Source: Psychrobacter pygoscelis (GTDB taxonomy: Bacteria > Pseudomonadota > Gammaproteobacteria > Pseudomonadales > Moraxellaceae). Taken from it: a DNA stretch of 64,000 nt. The stretch spans positions 744,001 through 808,000 of the forward strand of contig NZ_RQRU01000001.1 in the NCBI RefSeq assembly GCF_004335015.1, given 5' to 3'. Every line of letters begins with the position of its first letter. The first letter of the stretch is position 1. The notes under the pieces were generated by a model. It saw only the letters and a list, made by a program, of their open reading frames with translations, did no database searches and was not told the origin of the DNA. A program made the translations under genes and the position numbers. Below, piece by piece: positions 1-8,747 of the stretch.

Positions 1-191
1 ATCTGAATGGTTTGGGGTGGTAACTCATTAACCTCAGCACTAGTCTGTGGTAAGTCTAACGGTACAGAAGGGTTCAATACTGTCGCTGTTACCATAAAAA
101 TAATCATCAGTACCAGCATGATATCAATCAAGGGAATGAGATTCATCTCACTCATGTCTTGCATATCATCATTGCCTAAATGAAACGCCAT
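1..191 (-). CDS. exbD: ExbD/TolR-family biopolymer transport protein, truncated by the window edge
   Basis: Reading from an ATG at 191 the protein begins MAFHLGNDDMQDMSEMNLI and continues into one hydrophobic segment (about residues 22-43) with the PLIDIMLVLMIIF pattern typical of ExbD. The aspartate in that helix is the proton-path residue of the family. ExbD is an inner-membrane protein with a periplasmic domain that works with ExbB and TonB to energise outer-membrane receptors. Only about 63 codons are present; the rest lies beyond position 1. It follows exbB by 66 bp on the same strand, so the two are probably co-transcribed and serve the adjacent heme receptor. Family assignment is firm; its role in heme uptake is inferred from position. 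Confidence 0.9.
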   Translation of the reverse strand, partial: MAFHLGNDDMQDMSEMNLIPLIDIMLVLMIIFMVTATVLNPSVPLDLPQTSAEVNELPPQTIQ

Positions 192-257
192 AACCTTCTC
201 CAAAATCTACTATTATAAAAAACCCTAACTCGACTACACCCTGCGTGATTAAATTCT

Positions 258-938
258 TTACGAGTGAGTAGAAGCAGATAAAGGGCTTTCGGTATTTGGC
301 GATTTCACTTTTAAATTATCTGACTGCTTAGCATTATTAAGTACTGGCTGGGCGTTAGTCGAACTTGACTTAACAGTATCAACCTCGCTTTGAATGGACT
401 TACCAAGTAGACCATGAGCTGTATCATGGGCGATATAGAGGGTTTTACGGTTTAAACGCATGGCAATGTTATAAAAGATAACTGCAGGAATAGCGACGGC
501 CAGACCAAGCCCTGTCATAATTAGTGCTTCACCAACGGGTCCGGCGACTTGACCAAGGCCCGCTTGACCGCTCTGACCAATGTTATGCAGTGCATGAAAG
601 ATACCCCAAACTGTACCAAATAGCCCGATAAATGGCGCGATAGCAGCAGTTGTTCCTAGGATAGGTAGACCTTTTTCACCTTGATAGCGGTAGCGGCCAA
701 TATGCTGCATCAAGGTCTGCTCAGTCAATATCTTTCGCTGCTCTATACCGATAGGTGTCCGACTGCCCTGAGCATTAATAACTTGGGTCAAATCGGTTGA
801 GACAGTTTTGGAGAGCTTAATACTATGGATAATTCGAATAATGCCAGTAATCCAAGAGGCAATAGACAGCGCAAATAAGATAAAAAATAAAGATTTGGTT
901 ACGATGTCGGTATATTGCCAATAAGATGCAAAGTCCAT
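258..938 (-). CDS. exbB: ExbB/TolQ-family proton channel protein
   Basis: 226 residues with three hydrophobic segments (about 13-33, 90-115 and 135-157) and the MotA/TolQ/ExbB signature around GLPILGTTAAIAPFIGLFGT and GLGLAVAIPAV. In this family ExbB pentamers surround ExbD in the inner membrane and convert proton flow into TonB motion. The last 40 residues are a polar Ser/Asn-rich tail that the core fold does not need. It is followed by exbD, and a Fur-box-like site lies about 230 bp upstream, in keeping with iron control. It sits downstream of hmuV but is separated from it by 507 bp, so it probably has its own promoter. It could in principle serve other TonB receptors as well. Confidence 0.92.
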   Translation of the reverse strand: MDFASYWQYTDIVTKSLFFILFALSIASWITGIIRIIHSIKLSKTVSTDLTQVINAQGSRTPIGIEQRKILTEQTLMQHIGRYRYQGEKGLPILGTTAAIAPFIGLFGTVWGIFHALHNIGQSGQAGLGQVAGPVGEALIMTGLGLAVAIPAVIFYNIAMRLNRKTLYIAHDTAHGLLGKSIQSEVDTVKSSSTNAQPVLNNAKQSDNLKVKSPNTESPLSASTHS

Positions 939-1170
939 GGTATTTCCTAAAACGGTTGGTATTTAAATATTTTCAGTGCCCACTAACTCAGCTTGAGGCT
1001 ACTAACTAAACAAGTTAAAGATAAAAATCGATAGCTATTGTGCTATATGAATTATGAGTGATTTTTACCCGCTCAGACATAGGAGCTTTCTAGTGTTAGC
1101 TGGCTAAAGTTACAAAGCCTTAATAAAGCAGTTAAGGATTTACAATAAGATTAACGAATAATAATACAAA

Positions 1171-1185
1171 CGAGAATTATTATCA
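1171..1185 (-). promoter_or_regulatory. Fur-box-like site upstream of exbB
   Basis: The 507-bp gene-free stretch 939-1445 between exbB and hmuV is AT-rich. It contains CGAGAATTATTATCA, which matches the 7-1-7 Fur consensus TGATAATCATTATCA at 12 of 15 positions, with the right half perfect. It lies about 233 bp before the exbB start. No clear sigma-70 boxes were assigned. I see no credible gene elsewhere in this stretch. Confidence 0.55.
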
Positions 1186-1445
1186 ATAAATAATTAAACT
1201 ATTCGTTCTATTCAGCGAATTAATGCTTAATATTGACCTAAAAAGTGCTAACTACTGCCTAAATTATTAAAAAACGCCTAAGAAAATGAACAAGAAAGTC
1301 TATAAACAACATTCAAAGCAAAAAATCAGATAACGACCTTAGCTGACTTCTATACTACCTATTTGTAATCGCACTATAGCCTCGTAATCACTTAGCTCTA
1401 GCAAAATCTGGTTTCTAGGTTGCTGTCTGGAATAGTATCTGAAAG

Positions 1446-2342
1446 CTACATAAACACCCGGCCACCTTCAGTATCATAAGCATTAATATCTGTCTGATAG
1501 ACCTTACTTAATTGCTGATGGGTCATCACCATGCTAGGACTGCCTTGCGCTACAATTTGACCTTGATCAATCAAAACCACCTCATCACTATAGCGATAAG
1601 CGTGGGTTAAGTCATGCAGCACAACGACAATACTTTTACCAGACTCTTCAACCAGTCGCTTTAAATAACGCAGTAAAAATCGCTGATGACGGATATCTAG
1701 ATGGTTGGTCGGCTCGTCAAACATCAGAATTTCCGTATCTTGCATTAGTGCTCTTACGATAGCTAAGCGCTGCTTTTCACCGCCTGACAGTGTTTGTACT
1801 CGAGCAGTACTTAAAGCCGTTAACTCAAAATCATGAAGTAAATTTTGCGCTTTTTCAAGGTGGTATTGGTTTGGCCGCTGATACCATGACAGTACTGGCG
1901 AAACCCCGAGCAGAGCATACTCAAGTGCTGTAAGCGGTAGCTCAAAGCGCTCGTGCTGCCCGACCCAAGCTATCTTACCACGGCGAATCAGCTGCTCTGA
2001 GCTGACCCATTGAGAGTTATGTAGAGCGTTGGGGTCACCGTTCTCTATCTGCACTGGCATCGCAGCTGTTATTGTTCCTGCTACCGTTAGCCCAGAACCG
2101 ATATGTTGATTAAGAATGGCGTGCAGTAGCGTACTTTTACCTGCCCCATTAGGACCAATAAAAGCCACCAGACTCTGGCTTGGTATCATCAGCTGCTCAA
2201 CCTGAACCAAGATTTTACTGGTCGTGGCAATGCGAACATCATTGAGAGCAAATAAGGTCTTATCCTCACTTACAGTATTCTTACCGACAATACTGCACGC
2301 AGGCATTTCTCTATCCGCAGGTCTATTGGTTAACTTGGACAT
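1446..2342 (-). CDS. hmuV: Heme ABC transporter ATP-binding protein HmuV
   Basis: 298-residue ABC ATPase. Walker A is GPNGAGKSTLL, the signature is LSGGEKQRLAIVRAL, Walker B is ILMFDEPTNHLD, and the H-loop is VVVLHDLTHAYRYSD. This is the arrangement of siderophore/heme importers of the FecE/HmuV type. It hydrolyses ATP on the cytoplasmic face to drive import through HmuU. The N-terminal 30 residues are a loose extension. It follows hmuU by 72 bp on the same strand and closes the run hmuS-hmuT-hmuU-hmuV. Heme as substrate rests on the neighbouring hmuS and the receptor/HmuY pair; on sequence alone vitamin B12 or siderophore ATPases look alike. Confidence 0.92.
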   Translation of the reverse strand: MSKLTNRPADREMPACSIVGKNTVSEDKTLFALNDVRIATTSKILVQVEQLMIPSQSLVAFIGPNGAGKSTLLHAILNQHIGSGLTVAGTITAAMPVQIENGDPNALHNSQWVSSEQLIRRGKIAWVGQHERFELPLTALEYALLGVSPVLSWYQRPNQYHLEKAQNLLHDFELTALSTARVQTLSGGEKQRLAIVRALMQDTEILMFDEPTNHLDIRHQRFLLRYLKRLVEESGKSIVVVLHDLTHAYRYSDEVVLIDQGQIVAQGSPSMVMTHQQLSKVYQTDINAYDTEGGRVFM

Positions 2343-2414
2343 AATAGAGGGTAGTGGAACTCCTAGAGAACAGGTGAATTAAATAAGCCCATAGCAGACC
2401 AGTTAGGTTAGCCA

Positions 2415-3407
2415 TTAAAACTTACTACCGCGAATAAATAGCCAAATAAAAAATGGCCCGCCGATTAAGGCCAACACAATACCGACGGGAACATCAACCG
2501 GATACGCCACATGCCGTGCTAAGCTATCGACGACCAGTAAAAATATCGCCCCAAGCCAGCCTGACCAAATCATCAGCCGCATGCGGCCGCCGCCAAAGAT
2601 AATCGCTAGTAGGTTAGGAATCATCATCCCCACAAAGCCAATAACACCTGCCAGTGACACTGCCGCACCGGTAAGCAGCGCTGAAGCTATGACCACTAAG
2701 GCTCGAGCCATGCCCACACGAATACCTAGCGACATCGCTGTCGTCTCACCCAGCATAAGCCCATCGAGCTGACGCCCTAAAGGCAATAAGATAACAAGTC
2801 CTGCCAGCATCGATATCACCGCGTAACGTAGCGGCACAAAGCCAGCTTCAGCCATACTGCCAGATAGCCAATTGGTCGCGCTGCGCAGTACCATATCATC
2901 AGACATAAATAGCACCAAACTGACTATAGCCGCACAAAAGGCACTAATGACGAAGCCTAATATCAATAACCCCATCTGCCCGCCCCCTAAAAAGCGGTGA
3001 ATGGCTAAAATAAACAAGCAGACAACGACGCTACCAGTAAAAGCAGCGAGCGGTACTCCTACCCCAGAGATACCGAGGGCTAATACTAAAACGACACCTA
3101 GCGCTGCGCCGCCTGAAGTGCCTATCAGACTTGGGTCAGCAAGCGGATTTTCAAACAGTGCTTGCAGCGCAGCCCCGCTAACCGACAAGGCCATTCCGAC
3201 AAGTAGTGCCGTGGCAATCCTTGGATAGCGCAACTGCCAGATGGTCTCATCCAAAGACATGGGATTGGCCCACTCACCAAAGCCTACGCCCAATGCTAGC
3301 CAAATGAGCATCAGCGAAGCGATAGCTGCTAATAGATATCTGCCCATCTGACGATAAACGTTCGATGCCGGCGCTACTTTTACTGAAATCGTTGGGGATA
3401 GGGACAT
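2415..3407 (-). CDS. hmuU: Heme ABC transporter permease HmuU (FecCD family)
   Basis: 330 residues with 8-10 hydrophobic helices, the FecCD/BtuC permease family. Family features are LRYPRIATALLVGMALSVSG near residue 60, the ENPLADPSLIGTSGGAALG loop near 87, and GFVGMMIPNL near 260. It forms the inner-membrane channel as a homodimer and couples to HmuV. It lies between hmuT (147 bp upstream) and hmuV (72 bp downstream). No strong ribosome binding site is visible before the ATG at 3407, but the length agrees with the family. Several overlapping frames on the other strand are shadows of this GC-richer coding region. Confidence 0.92.
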   Translation of the reverse strand: MSLSPTISVKVAPASNVYRQMGRYLLAAIASLMLIWLALGVGFGEWANPMSLDETIWQLRYPRIATALLVGMALSVSGAALQALFENPLADPSLIGTSGGAALGVVLVLALGISGVGVPLAAFTGSVVVCLFILAIHRFLGGGQMGLLILGFVISAFCAAIVSLVLFMSDDMVLRSATNWLSGSMAEAGFVPLRYAVISMLAGLVILLPLGRQLDGLMLGETTAMSLGIRVGMARALVVIASALLTGAAVSLAGVIGFVGMMIPNLLAIIFGGGRMRLMIWSGWLGAIFLLVVDSLARHVAYPVDVPVGIVLALIGGPFFIWLFIRGSKF

Positions 3408-3554
3408 AATGGTGACTTATATTGATTAAAACATGTCATCTCAAAGGTTTATCAATGGGCTACTAATCCGCTCTATTTAATATTTTTATTTTATTTAATG
3501 GGCTACTTAAGCAGCCAAATAAACGCCACATCTTGCGACTCTTATTCAAGAGCT

Positions 3555-4376
3555 TTACTTAGCTAGACTATTGAGTTTTTTGACCACCTGCGGCGAGTCG
3601 AGACCATAGCGCAAGAAATCATTGGCGGGCCAAAAATAGACATGGCCTTTTTTACCAGCCGGGCTAATAGCAACCTCTGGTCGCTGACGGAATTTTGCCA
3701 AACTACCGATGATGGGTTTGTTATGGTCAGCGATAATGATGACGTCAGGCTTGGCCGCGAGCCAGCCCTCTCTTGATAGCGGTTTTAACCCTGATAAGTT
3801 GGCAGCATTGATACCGCCTGCACGGCGAATTAACTCATCACCAACGGTGCCTTTACCTGCGACGATACGACCATCATAGCTAAGTAGATAGCGCTTACCA
3901 GTCTTTGCCATTGGGCTCATTCCCTGCTGCCAACGACGCGCTAACTGATCGGCCTTTTGCGAGGCACCGACGTAGCTGCCAACAGTCTTAATACTCTTAG
4001 CAAAAGTAGCAACATCCTCTTTGGGGGCGACGTTCACAGCCTTGACTTTTAGACCATTAAGACGCTGATAAATACTGGCGGGCTGCACCATATAGCTACC
4101 AAGTACCAAGTCAGGCTTTACCGATAATACGGACTCGGCGGTAATATTGCGGTGCATACCCACCGCTTTGGCTCTTTTAAGCGCAGGGTTGCTATTTAGA
4201 GCATTTTTTCCCACTACCTTATCAGCCTCACCTAATGCGACGACAATATCAGCGACATCAGGACTCATGACGACGATGCGCTCATAGGCTTGTGCAGATA
4301 GGCTAGCCATACCCAGTAAGGCCGCTACTGATACCGAGCGAAAGAGTGATTTTGCAATGAATAAGGTCTGCGCCAT
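3555..4376 (-). CDS. hmuT: Periplasmic heme-binding protein HmuT
   Basis: 273 residues. A signal peptide spans about 1-30, with likely cleavage after SLSAQA. A class III periplasmic binding domain (TroA/BtuF fold) follows, with VVALGEADKVVGK and ESVLSVKPDLVLG. It would carry heme from the outer-membrane receptor to HmuUV. The start is supported by an AAGGA site about 8 nt before the ATG. One point is unusual: the family motif GYMR, whose tyrosine is an axial heme ligand in PhuT/HmuT proteins, reads GMHR here (residues 73-76). Tyrosine is absent and a histidine stands one position later. Substrate is inferred from context. Confidence 0.9.
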   Translation of the reverse strand: MAQTLFIAKSLFRSVSVAALLGMASLSAQAYERIVVMSPDVADIVVALGEADKVVGKNALNSNPALKRAKAVGMHRNITAESVLSVKPDLVLGSYMVQPASIYQRLNGLKVKAVNVAPKEDVATFAKSIKTVGSYVGASQKADQLARRWQQGMSPMAKTGKRYLLSYDGRIVAGKGTVGDELIRRAGGINAANLSGLKPLSREGWLAAKPDVIIIADHNKPIIGSLAKFRQRPEVAISPAGKKGHVYFWPANDFLRYGLDSPQVVKKLNSLAK

Positions 4377-4502
4377 GATGGATCCTTATAGCCTAGCGTT
4401 AATAGTGATTATAGTGGCCACGATGATATGACCATGTGCTGTGAGAATGCTGCTATGAGAATGGTACCGTGCTCAATACTGATTAGGCATTACCGATAAA
4501 TG

Positions 4503-5642
4503 TTAAGCAGCATACTTACAGGTCTGCATCAGCTCATCGGTCGTGACTTGCCATTCCCTAAGCTCAGGCTGACCTTCTAGACGCTGACCAAATATGGTCA
4601 AGACACTAGTACCAGACGCATCAAAACCTTCGATGCAGGTCACTACGCCATCTTTAGTGGGGCGCTTGACACACCATACTTGCGCAAGCTCGCGGTCTTT
4701 TAGATGAAGGGTAAAATCAGTATCTTCTTTGTCAAGAATATTAATCCAGTCGCCCATGCGCTTTAATTTAAAGACCTGACCCGTCTGAATCTGCACGACA
4801 CCCGTATTACCTACAAAGATCATAATTGGGCAACCATTATCTCGAACTTGCTCTAACAAAGTCTCCACCGCACTCACTTCTAATTCACAAGCCATCCCCT
4901 CAGGGGCTTGTCGAAAGCTACTTGCCCGATCAATGTCTAGCTTTTCTAATAAAAAATGGAATTGATGCACATCGGTAATATTCTGCCATTCACTCTGTAA
5001 AGTGTTCAGATCTTCATCGTTTAGGGCTTTATATTGCCAAGACTTTTTCTCAATTAACGGTTTTAACTCAATCGTATTTGCGGTAGAGGCAACAGACTGC
5101 ACTTCAGAGGACTGCCGATTTTGAGACTTCTGCCATGCCTGTTTTTGTTGTTCAATAACAGTGTTCCACCGCGCCAGACGCTCCTCAGTAATATCCCTTA
5201 GATACACCTTATTAATCGAATTGCCACTACCATCATAAAACTGAATGCTATAGCTGGGTTTGTCTGGATTGCTCGTGTCACTGACTGCTAACATATGATG
5301 CCACTGGCTCATGAAAAAGCGCAGGTCGAGACCACCGACATTGAGCGCTATCCCCACCTTGTCACCGAGCTTGAGGTTCTTATACTCTCCAAGCTTTTCA
5401 TGTACCGCTAGATCATTTCTGACAATACTCTCAAGTCGGCCAAATGACTCGAACTGCTTAAGGACGACCTTACAATCGCTACCCATATAGTCACTAAAAG
5501 GCGCTGCTAGCATCAGCTCAAGCTCACTTACGCCTAAAGCCCGCGCCCCCTCAGTCGGGAATAACATCCGATCTTGTGCTTTTTTATCCTGATAGTGTTG
5601 CCAAAGGTCACTATTTTTGGTGGTCAGCGAAATCGTCGTCAT
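4503..5642 (-). CDS. hmuS: Cytoplasmic heme-degrading/heme-carrier protein of the HemS/ChuS/HmuS family
   Basis: 379 residues, soluble, two repeated halves as in ChuS/HemS. The first half contains VGIALNVGGLDLRFFMSQW and HHMLAV (about 115-135); the second contains PIMIFVGNTGVVQIQTG and TDFTLHLKDRELAQVWCV. These proteins bind incoming heme in the cytoplasm and either degrade it or pass it on. An AGGAG site 7 nt before the ATG fixes the start. It is the first gene of hmuSTUV and lies divergent from the receptor gene. No Fur-like box was found directly in front of it; the nearest is 540 bp away, beyond a MITE-like insertion. Confidence 0.92.
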   Translation of the reverse strand: MTTISLTTKNSDLWQHYQDKKAQDRMLFPTEGARALGVSELELMLAAPFSDYMGSDCKVVLKQFESFGRLESIVRNDLAVHEKLGEYKNLKLGDKVGIALNVGGLDLRFFMSQWHHMLAVSDTSNPDKPSYSIQFYDGSGNSINKVYLRDITEERLARWNTVIEQQKQAWQKSQNRQSSEVQSVASTANTIELKPLIEKKSWQYKALNDEDLNTLQSEWQNITDVHQFHFLLEKLDIDRASSFRQAPEGMACELEVSAVETLLEQVRDNGCPIMIFVGNTGVVQIQTGQVFKLKRMGDWINILDKEDTDFTLHLKDRELAQVWCVKRPTKDGVVTCIEGFDASGTSVLTIFGQRLEGQPELREWQVTTDELMQTCKYAA

Positions 5643-5766
5643 AAAATCTCCTCAAGTCTATACTGCTCTGTCGGGTACTAGTTACTGGCGTTAGACCAAG
5701 CTAATTATTCATTTGCTTCACTTAGCACACCCCTTTTTATTGGACTAACAATTAGATCGCAAGGGT

Positions 5767-5959
5767 CTAGGGCATGTCCTCAATTAGCTCATAAGGCTTA
5801 AAATGAGATAGGTTTTTGTCAATCAAAGTAACTTTTATAATATAAAAATATTTATAGAGAATATGAAAATATTGTCTGCAATGTTTGCAACGATTGACGG
5901 AAATATAGCTATTTTAGGTGCATTAAACGTTAGTTTTGGCAAGTGAGGACACACCCTAG
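5767..5959. mobile_element. MITE-like element with imperfect terminal inverted repeats in CTAG sites
   Basis: The left end reads CTAGGGCATGTCCTCAATTAG. The right end, read on the other strand, is CTAGGGTGTGTCCTCACTTGC. About 17 of the first 22 bases match. The about 190-bp interior is AT-rich and has no ORF of use. Both ends sit in CTAG, as expected for an element that duplicates a TA target (IS630/Tc1-like behaviour). It lies in the gene-free region 5643-6309, between hmuS and its divergent neighbour. The transposon family is inferred, not recognised. Confidence 0.55.
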
Positions 5960-6051
5960 TCACACCATCAAAAGTATTCCAAATAACAAAAGCGATTTAG
6001 GGAACCGATTTAGCGGACCGACTTTGGGAAGTAAGGCTAACTGAGTCCACG

Positions 6052-6111
6052 CTCGGTCCTTCTTAACTCGGTCCTTCTTAACTCAGTCCTTCTTAACTCG
6101 GTCCTTCTTAA
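6052..6111. repeat. Four tandem copies of a 15-bp unit
   Basis: The unit CTCGGTCCTTCTTAA is repeated four times without gaps (6052-6066, 6067-6081, 6082-6096, 6097-6111). Only the third copy differs, by one base (CTCAGTCC). It lies 72 bp upstream of the Fur-like site in the hmuS-hmuR intergenic region. It is too short and has no spacers, so it is not a CRISPR. Confidence 0.9.
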
Positions 6112-6182
6112 GAATAAGCCTCAGGGTCTTATTATGACCAAACAATATTAACTTGTAAACGATAATAATTATAATTACGTAT

Positions 6183-6197
6183 TGATAACCATTCTCA
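6183..6197 (+). promoter_or_regulatory. Fur box upstream of the heme receptor gene
   Basis: TGATAACCATTCTCA matches the 7-1-7 Fur consensus TGATAATCATTATCA at 13 of 15 positions. It lies 113 bp before the first possible start of the receptor gene and about 300 bp before the likely mature start. This fits iron-repressed expression of the receptor and the HmuY-like gene behind it. Binding is inferred from the match only. Confidence 0.7.
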
Positions 6198-6309
6198 ATA
6201 GTAATAACATAAGTATAGTATTCCAGTAGTATTCCTGCTGCGGTATTAAGAGTGCTTGTTAGCGGTGTTGAATTAACTAACGGCAAGGTGTCTCGCTATC
6301 AGCCCATTA

Positions 6310-8631
6310 GTGCCGCACTTTGACTTACTGCTAGCCATTAATCCGTTACTAATTAACCCTTATTGTTATTCATTTTGGTCGAATACTATTATGCGTCTCA
6401 CTCTATTGTCTTTACTTAATCCTGTTAGCAAAGGGCCGCGCTTATTAGACAGTAGCTATTCACCTATGTTGTGCAAGCCTATGTTCTCATTACCCATAGT
6501 TTCAATACCTACCGTCGCCCCCTCCTTATTCAACACCACTCGTGTAGCGCTTGTCATCTTTAGTGCAGCATGGAGTAGCGCTACTTTAGCCGCTGACAAC
6601 CAGAGTGCCTTTAGTAGTGACCTAGCACAAGTTAATCTTGACCCCATCGTGGTCACTGCCACTCGCTCCAATCGAGCGCTCAGTGATGCGCCTGTTCCTG
6701 TTCAAGTTCTAAGCCAAGATGATCTACAAAAGCATCATGCCCATACCTTAAAACAAGCCATCGCCCTACTGCCCAATGTCTATCTGCGCGAGATTCACGG
6801 TAAGACTGGCTACGAGGTACTGATGCAAGGGTTATCAGGAGATCAGGTGTTGGTACTTATCGATGGCTTGCCCGTAACTGCCAGTACTGGCTCGACAGTC
6901 AATCTCAACCAGTATTTAAATGTTGATATTGCTCAGATTGAAGTCATTCAAGGGGCAGCATCGGCACAATATGGCAGCTCAGCCATGGGCGGGGTTATCA
7001 ATGTCATCACCAAGCCTATCGCCAATAGTAGCGCTCATATTAGCGCCGAGATAGGTAGTAATGGTCGACAAAATCCATCTGAGAAGTCACTAGATGCCAA
7101 TCGTCAATATATTGAAGCCAGTATGGAAGGTGCATTAGATTCAGCTGGCCATATTCGCGCACGGCTATCAGGCTCTTACCTCGATGATGGCGGATTGACA
7201 CTAGATACAGGTGCTTGGCCACGATTAAAAGACGCCAGTGAGCAGTCGCAAATCACTACTAGGCTCTCCTATAGCGCCGACCCTTCGATAGGTAGTAGCC
7301 TTCAGACCGATAAAGGCACTTCCAGCCAACTGTTTAACAACACTCAGCTTTGGGCTGAGGCAAGCCTATACACAGAGGACGACTCGCGGCGCTATAACTA
7401 TTACGCTGCACCACGGTATCTTCCGCAGCAAAAGGATGAGCACATTACCAAGCAGCGTTATAGCGCAGGTGGACGCACCAATATCACACCGACTGGTAAT
7501 GCTGATACGGTTTATCAGCTCTCGGCTTCTGCGCTTTTCGAGAACTATCAGAGCGAGTCTGATACTAGCTCTAAAGGAATTATCACTAGCGCTCGAGATG
7601 CTGATATCACTACCGCCCTTGCTCAGGCTCAGCTTGATCTGCCAATGTGGAGTCCCTCAAGCAGTCCTTTCAAAGACCATACTCATCTCGTGCAAATTGG
7701 CGCTCAATATCAACAAGATACGCTAAGTCAAACTAAAAATGAAGTTAGTGAGCTTATCAAGGATGAAGTCAGTCGTGATGTCGGTGAAGTCTATCTGCAA
7801 GATGACTGGTTTATCGGCGATTCATGGGAGGTCTTGGCTGGGGTTCGCTATCAAGACGACACTGACTTTGGTGGTCATGCCGCTCCTAAAGTGTCGGTAA
7901 AGTATAATCATGTGGATGAGCAAGGTCATGATCATATTTTGCGCGCTAGCGTGGGTAATGGCTACCGAGTACCCAATCTAAAAGAGCGCTACTATGTCTT
8001 TGACCACAGCAACCTAGGCTATAAGGTTATGGGTAATCCAGACTTGCAGCCTGAGACATCAACCAGCTACCAAATCGGCTACTCGGGACAACTAACGGAC
8101 TCCCTGAACCTCAATATCAACGGCTTTTATAACGAGATTGACGACTTAATTCAGACAGACGCAAACCAAGTAACCTATGAAGGGAATATCGCCGTCTATC
8201 ACTATATGAATGTCGATAGTGCTAAGACCCATGGCGTAGATATTGGCATAGATTGGCGCATAACCCCTGAGGCAGTACTTAAGGCCGCCTATACTTATAC
8301 CAAGACTAAAAATGATGCTACAGGTAGTGATCTGACCTTACGCCCCGAGCACAAAGCGCAAGTGTCATTAGACTACCAGCTTACTCCTAAAATTCAGCTG
8401 GTTGAGCAAGTGAACTATGAGGGCAAGCAGCTCGTCAATAGTGCAAACCAGAGCTACTCGCCTGCTTGGTGGTCACTCGATAGTAAGCTTAATTATCAAG
8501 TTGATAAGCATATCAATATCTATGCAGGGGTTAATAATGTATTTGATGTACAACGCGACCCCGCTGATAGCAGTGACTACCGTCCTATAGATAACCGTGA
8601 ATGGCTACTCGGTGCCAGCTATCACTGGTAG
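6310..8631 (+). CDS. hmuR: TonB-dependent heme receptor, HmuR-like
   Basis: The open frame gives up to 773 residues from a GTG at 6310. Later ATGs at 6391, 6466 and 6481 are better candidates, because the h-region VALVIFSAAWSSATLAA is at residues about 78-94; from 6481 this is a normal signal peptide. A TonB box, DPIVVTATRS, follows, then the plug (LIDGLPV, IEVIQGAASAQYGSSAMGGVINVITK) and a 22-strand barrel ending in aromatic YHW. The barrel carries YRVPNLKERYYVFDH and GNPDLQPE. These correspond to the YRAP and NPDL boxes and intervening histidine reported for Porphyromonas HmuR; the usual gammaproteobacterial form is FRAP/NPNL. A HmuY-like lipoprotein gene follows by 116 bp, and a Fur box lies upstream. 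Receptor identity is firm, heme specificity likely. Confidence 0.88.
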   Translation: MPHFDLLLAINPLLINPYCYSFWSNTIMRLTLLSLLNPVSKGPRLLDSSYSPMLCKPMFSLPIVSIPTVAPSLFNTTRVALVIFSAAWSSATLAADNQSAFSSDLAQVNLDPIVVTATRSNRALSDAPVPVQVLSQDDLQKHHAHTLKQAIALLPNVYLREIHGKTGYEVLMQGLSGDQVLVLIDGLPVTASTGSTVNLNQYLNVDIAQIEVIQGAASAQYGSSAMGGVINVITKPIANSSAHISAEIGSNGRQNPSEKSLDANRQYIEASMEGALDSAGHIRARLSGSYLDDGGLTLDTGAWPRLKDASEQSQITTRLSYSADPSIGSSLQTDKGTSSQLFNNTQLWAEASLYTEDDSRRYNYYAAPRYLPQQKDEHITKQRYSAGGRTNITPTGNADTVYQLSASALFENYQSESDTSSKGIITSARDADITTALAQAQLDLPMWSPSSSPFKDHTHLVQIGAQYQQDTLSQTKNEVSELIKDEVSRDVGEVYLQDDWFIGDSWEVLAGVRYQDDTDFGGHAAPKVSVKYNHVDEQGHDHILRASVGNGYRVPNLKERYYVFDHSNLGYKVMGNPDLQPETSTSYQIGYSGQLTDSLNLNINGFYNEIDDLIQTDANQVTYEGNIAVYHYMNVDSAKTHGVDIGIDWRITPEAVLKAAYTYTKTKNDATGSDLTLRPEHKAQVSLDYQLTPKIQLVEQVNYEGKQLVNSANQSYSPAWWSLDSKLNYQVDKHINIYAGVNNVFDVQRDPADSSDYRPIDNREWLLGASYHW

Positions 8632-8747
8632 CTTATTAGTACCCTATATCTGGTTTGCAGCCCGCAAGATTAAGCACAGAATTCGAGATTTACCGCTTAC
8701 ATTCTCTTAAAACATAACACAAAGTCAACACTTATAAGGAAACCCCA

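Noticed and set aside
6052-6111. Possible CRISPR array
   Set aside because: Units abut without spacers and are only 15 bp long.
6083-6286. Minus-strand 67-residue frame in the heme control region
   Set aside because: It runs through the 15-bp tandem repeat and the Fur-box-like site, has no ribosome site and reads as low-complexity hydrophobic residues.
7436-7726. 96-residue frame inside the receptor gene
   Set aside because: Alternative frame of the receptor; no ribosome site and no independent pattern.
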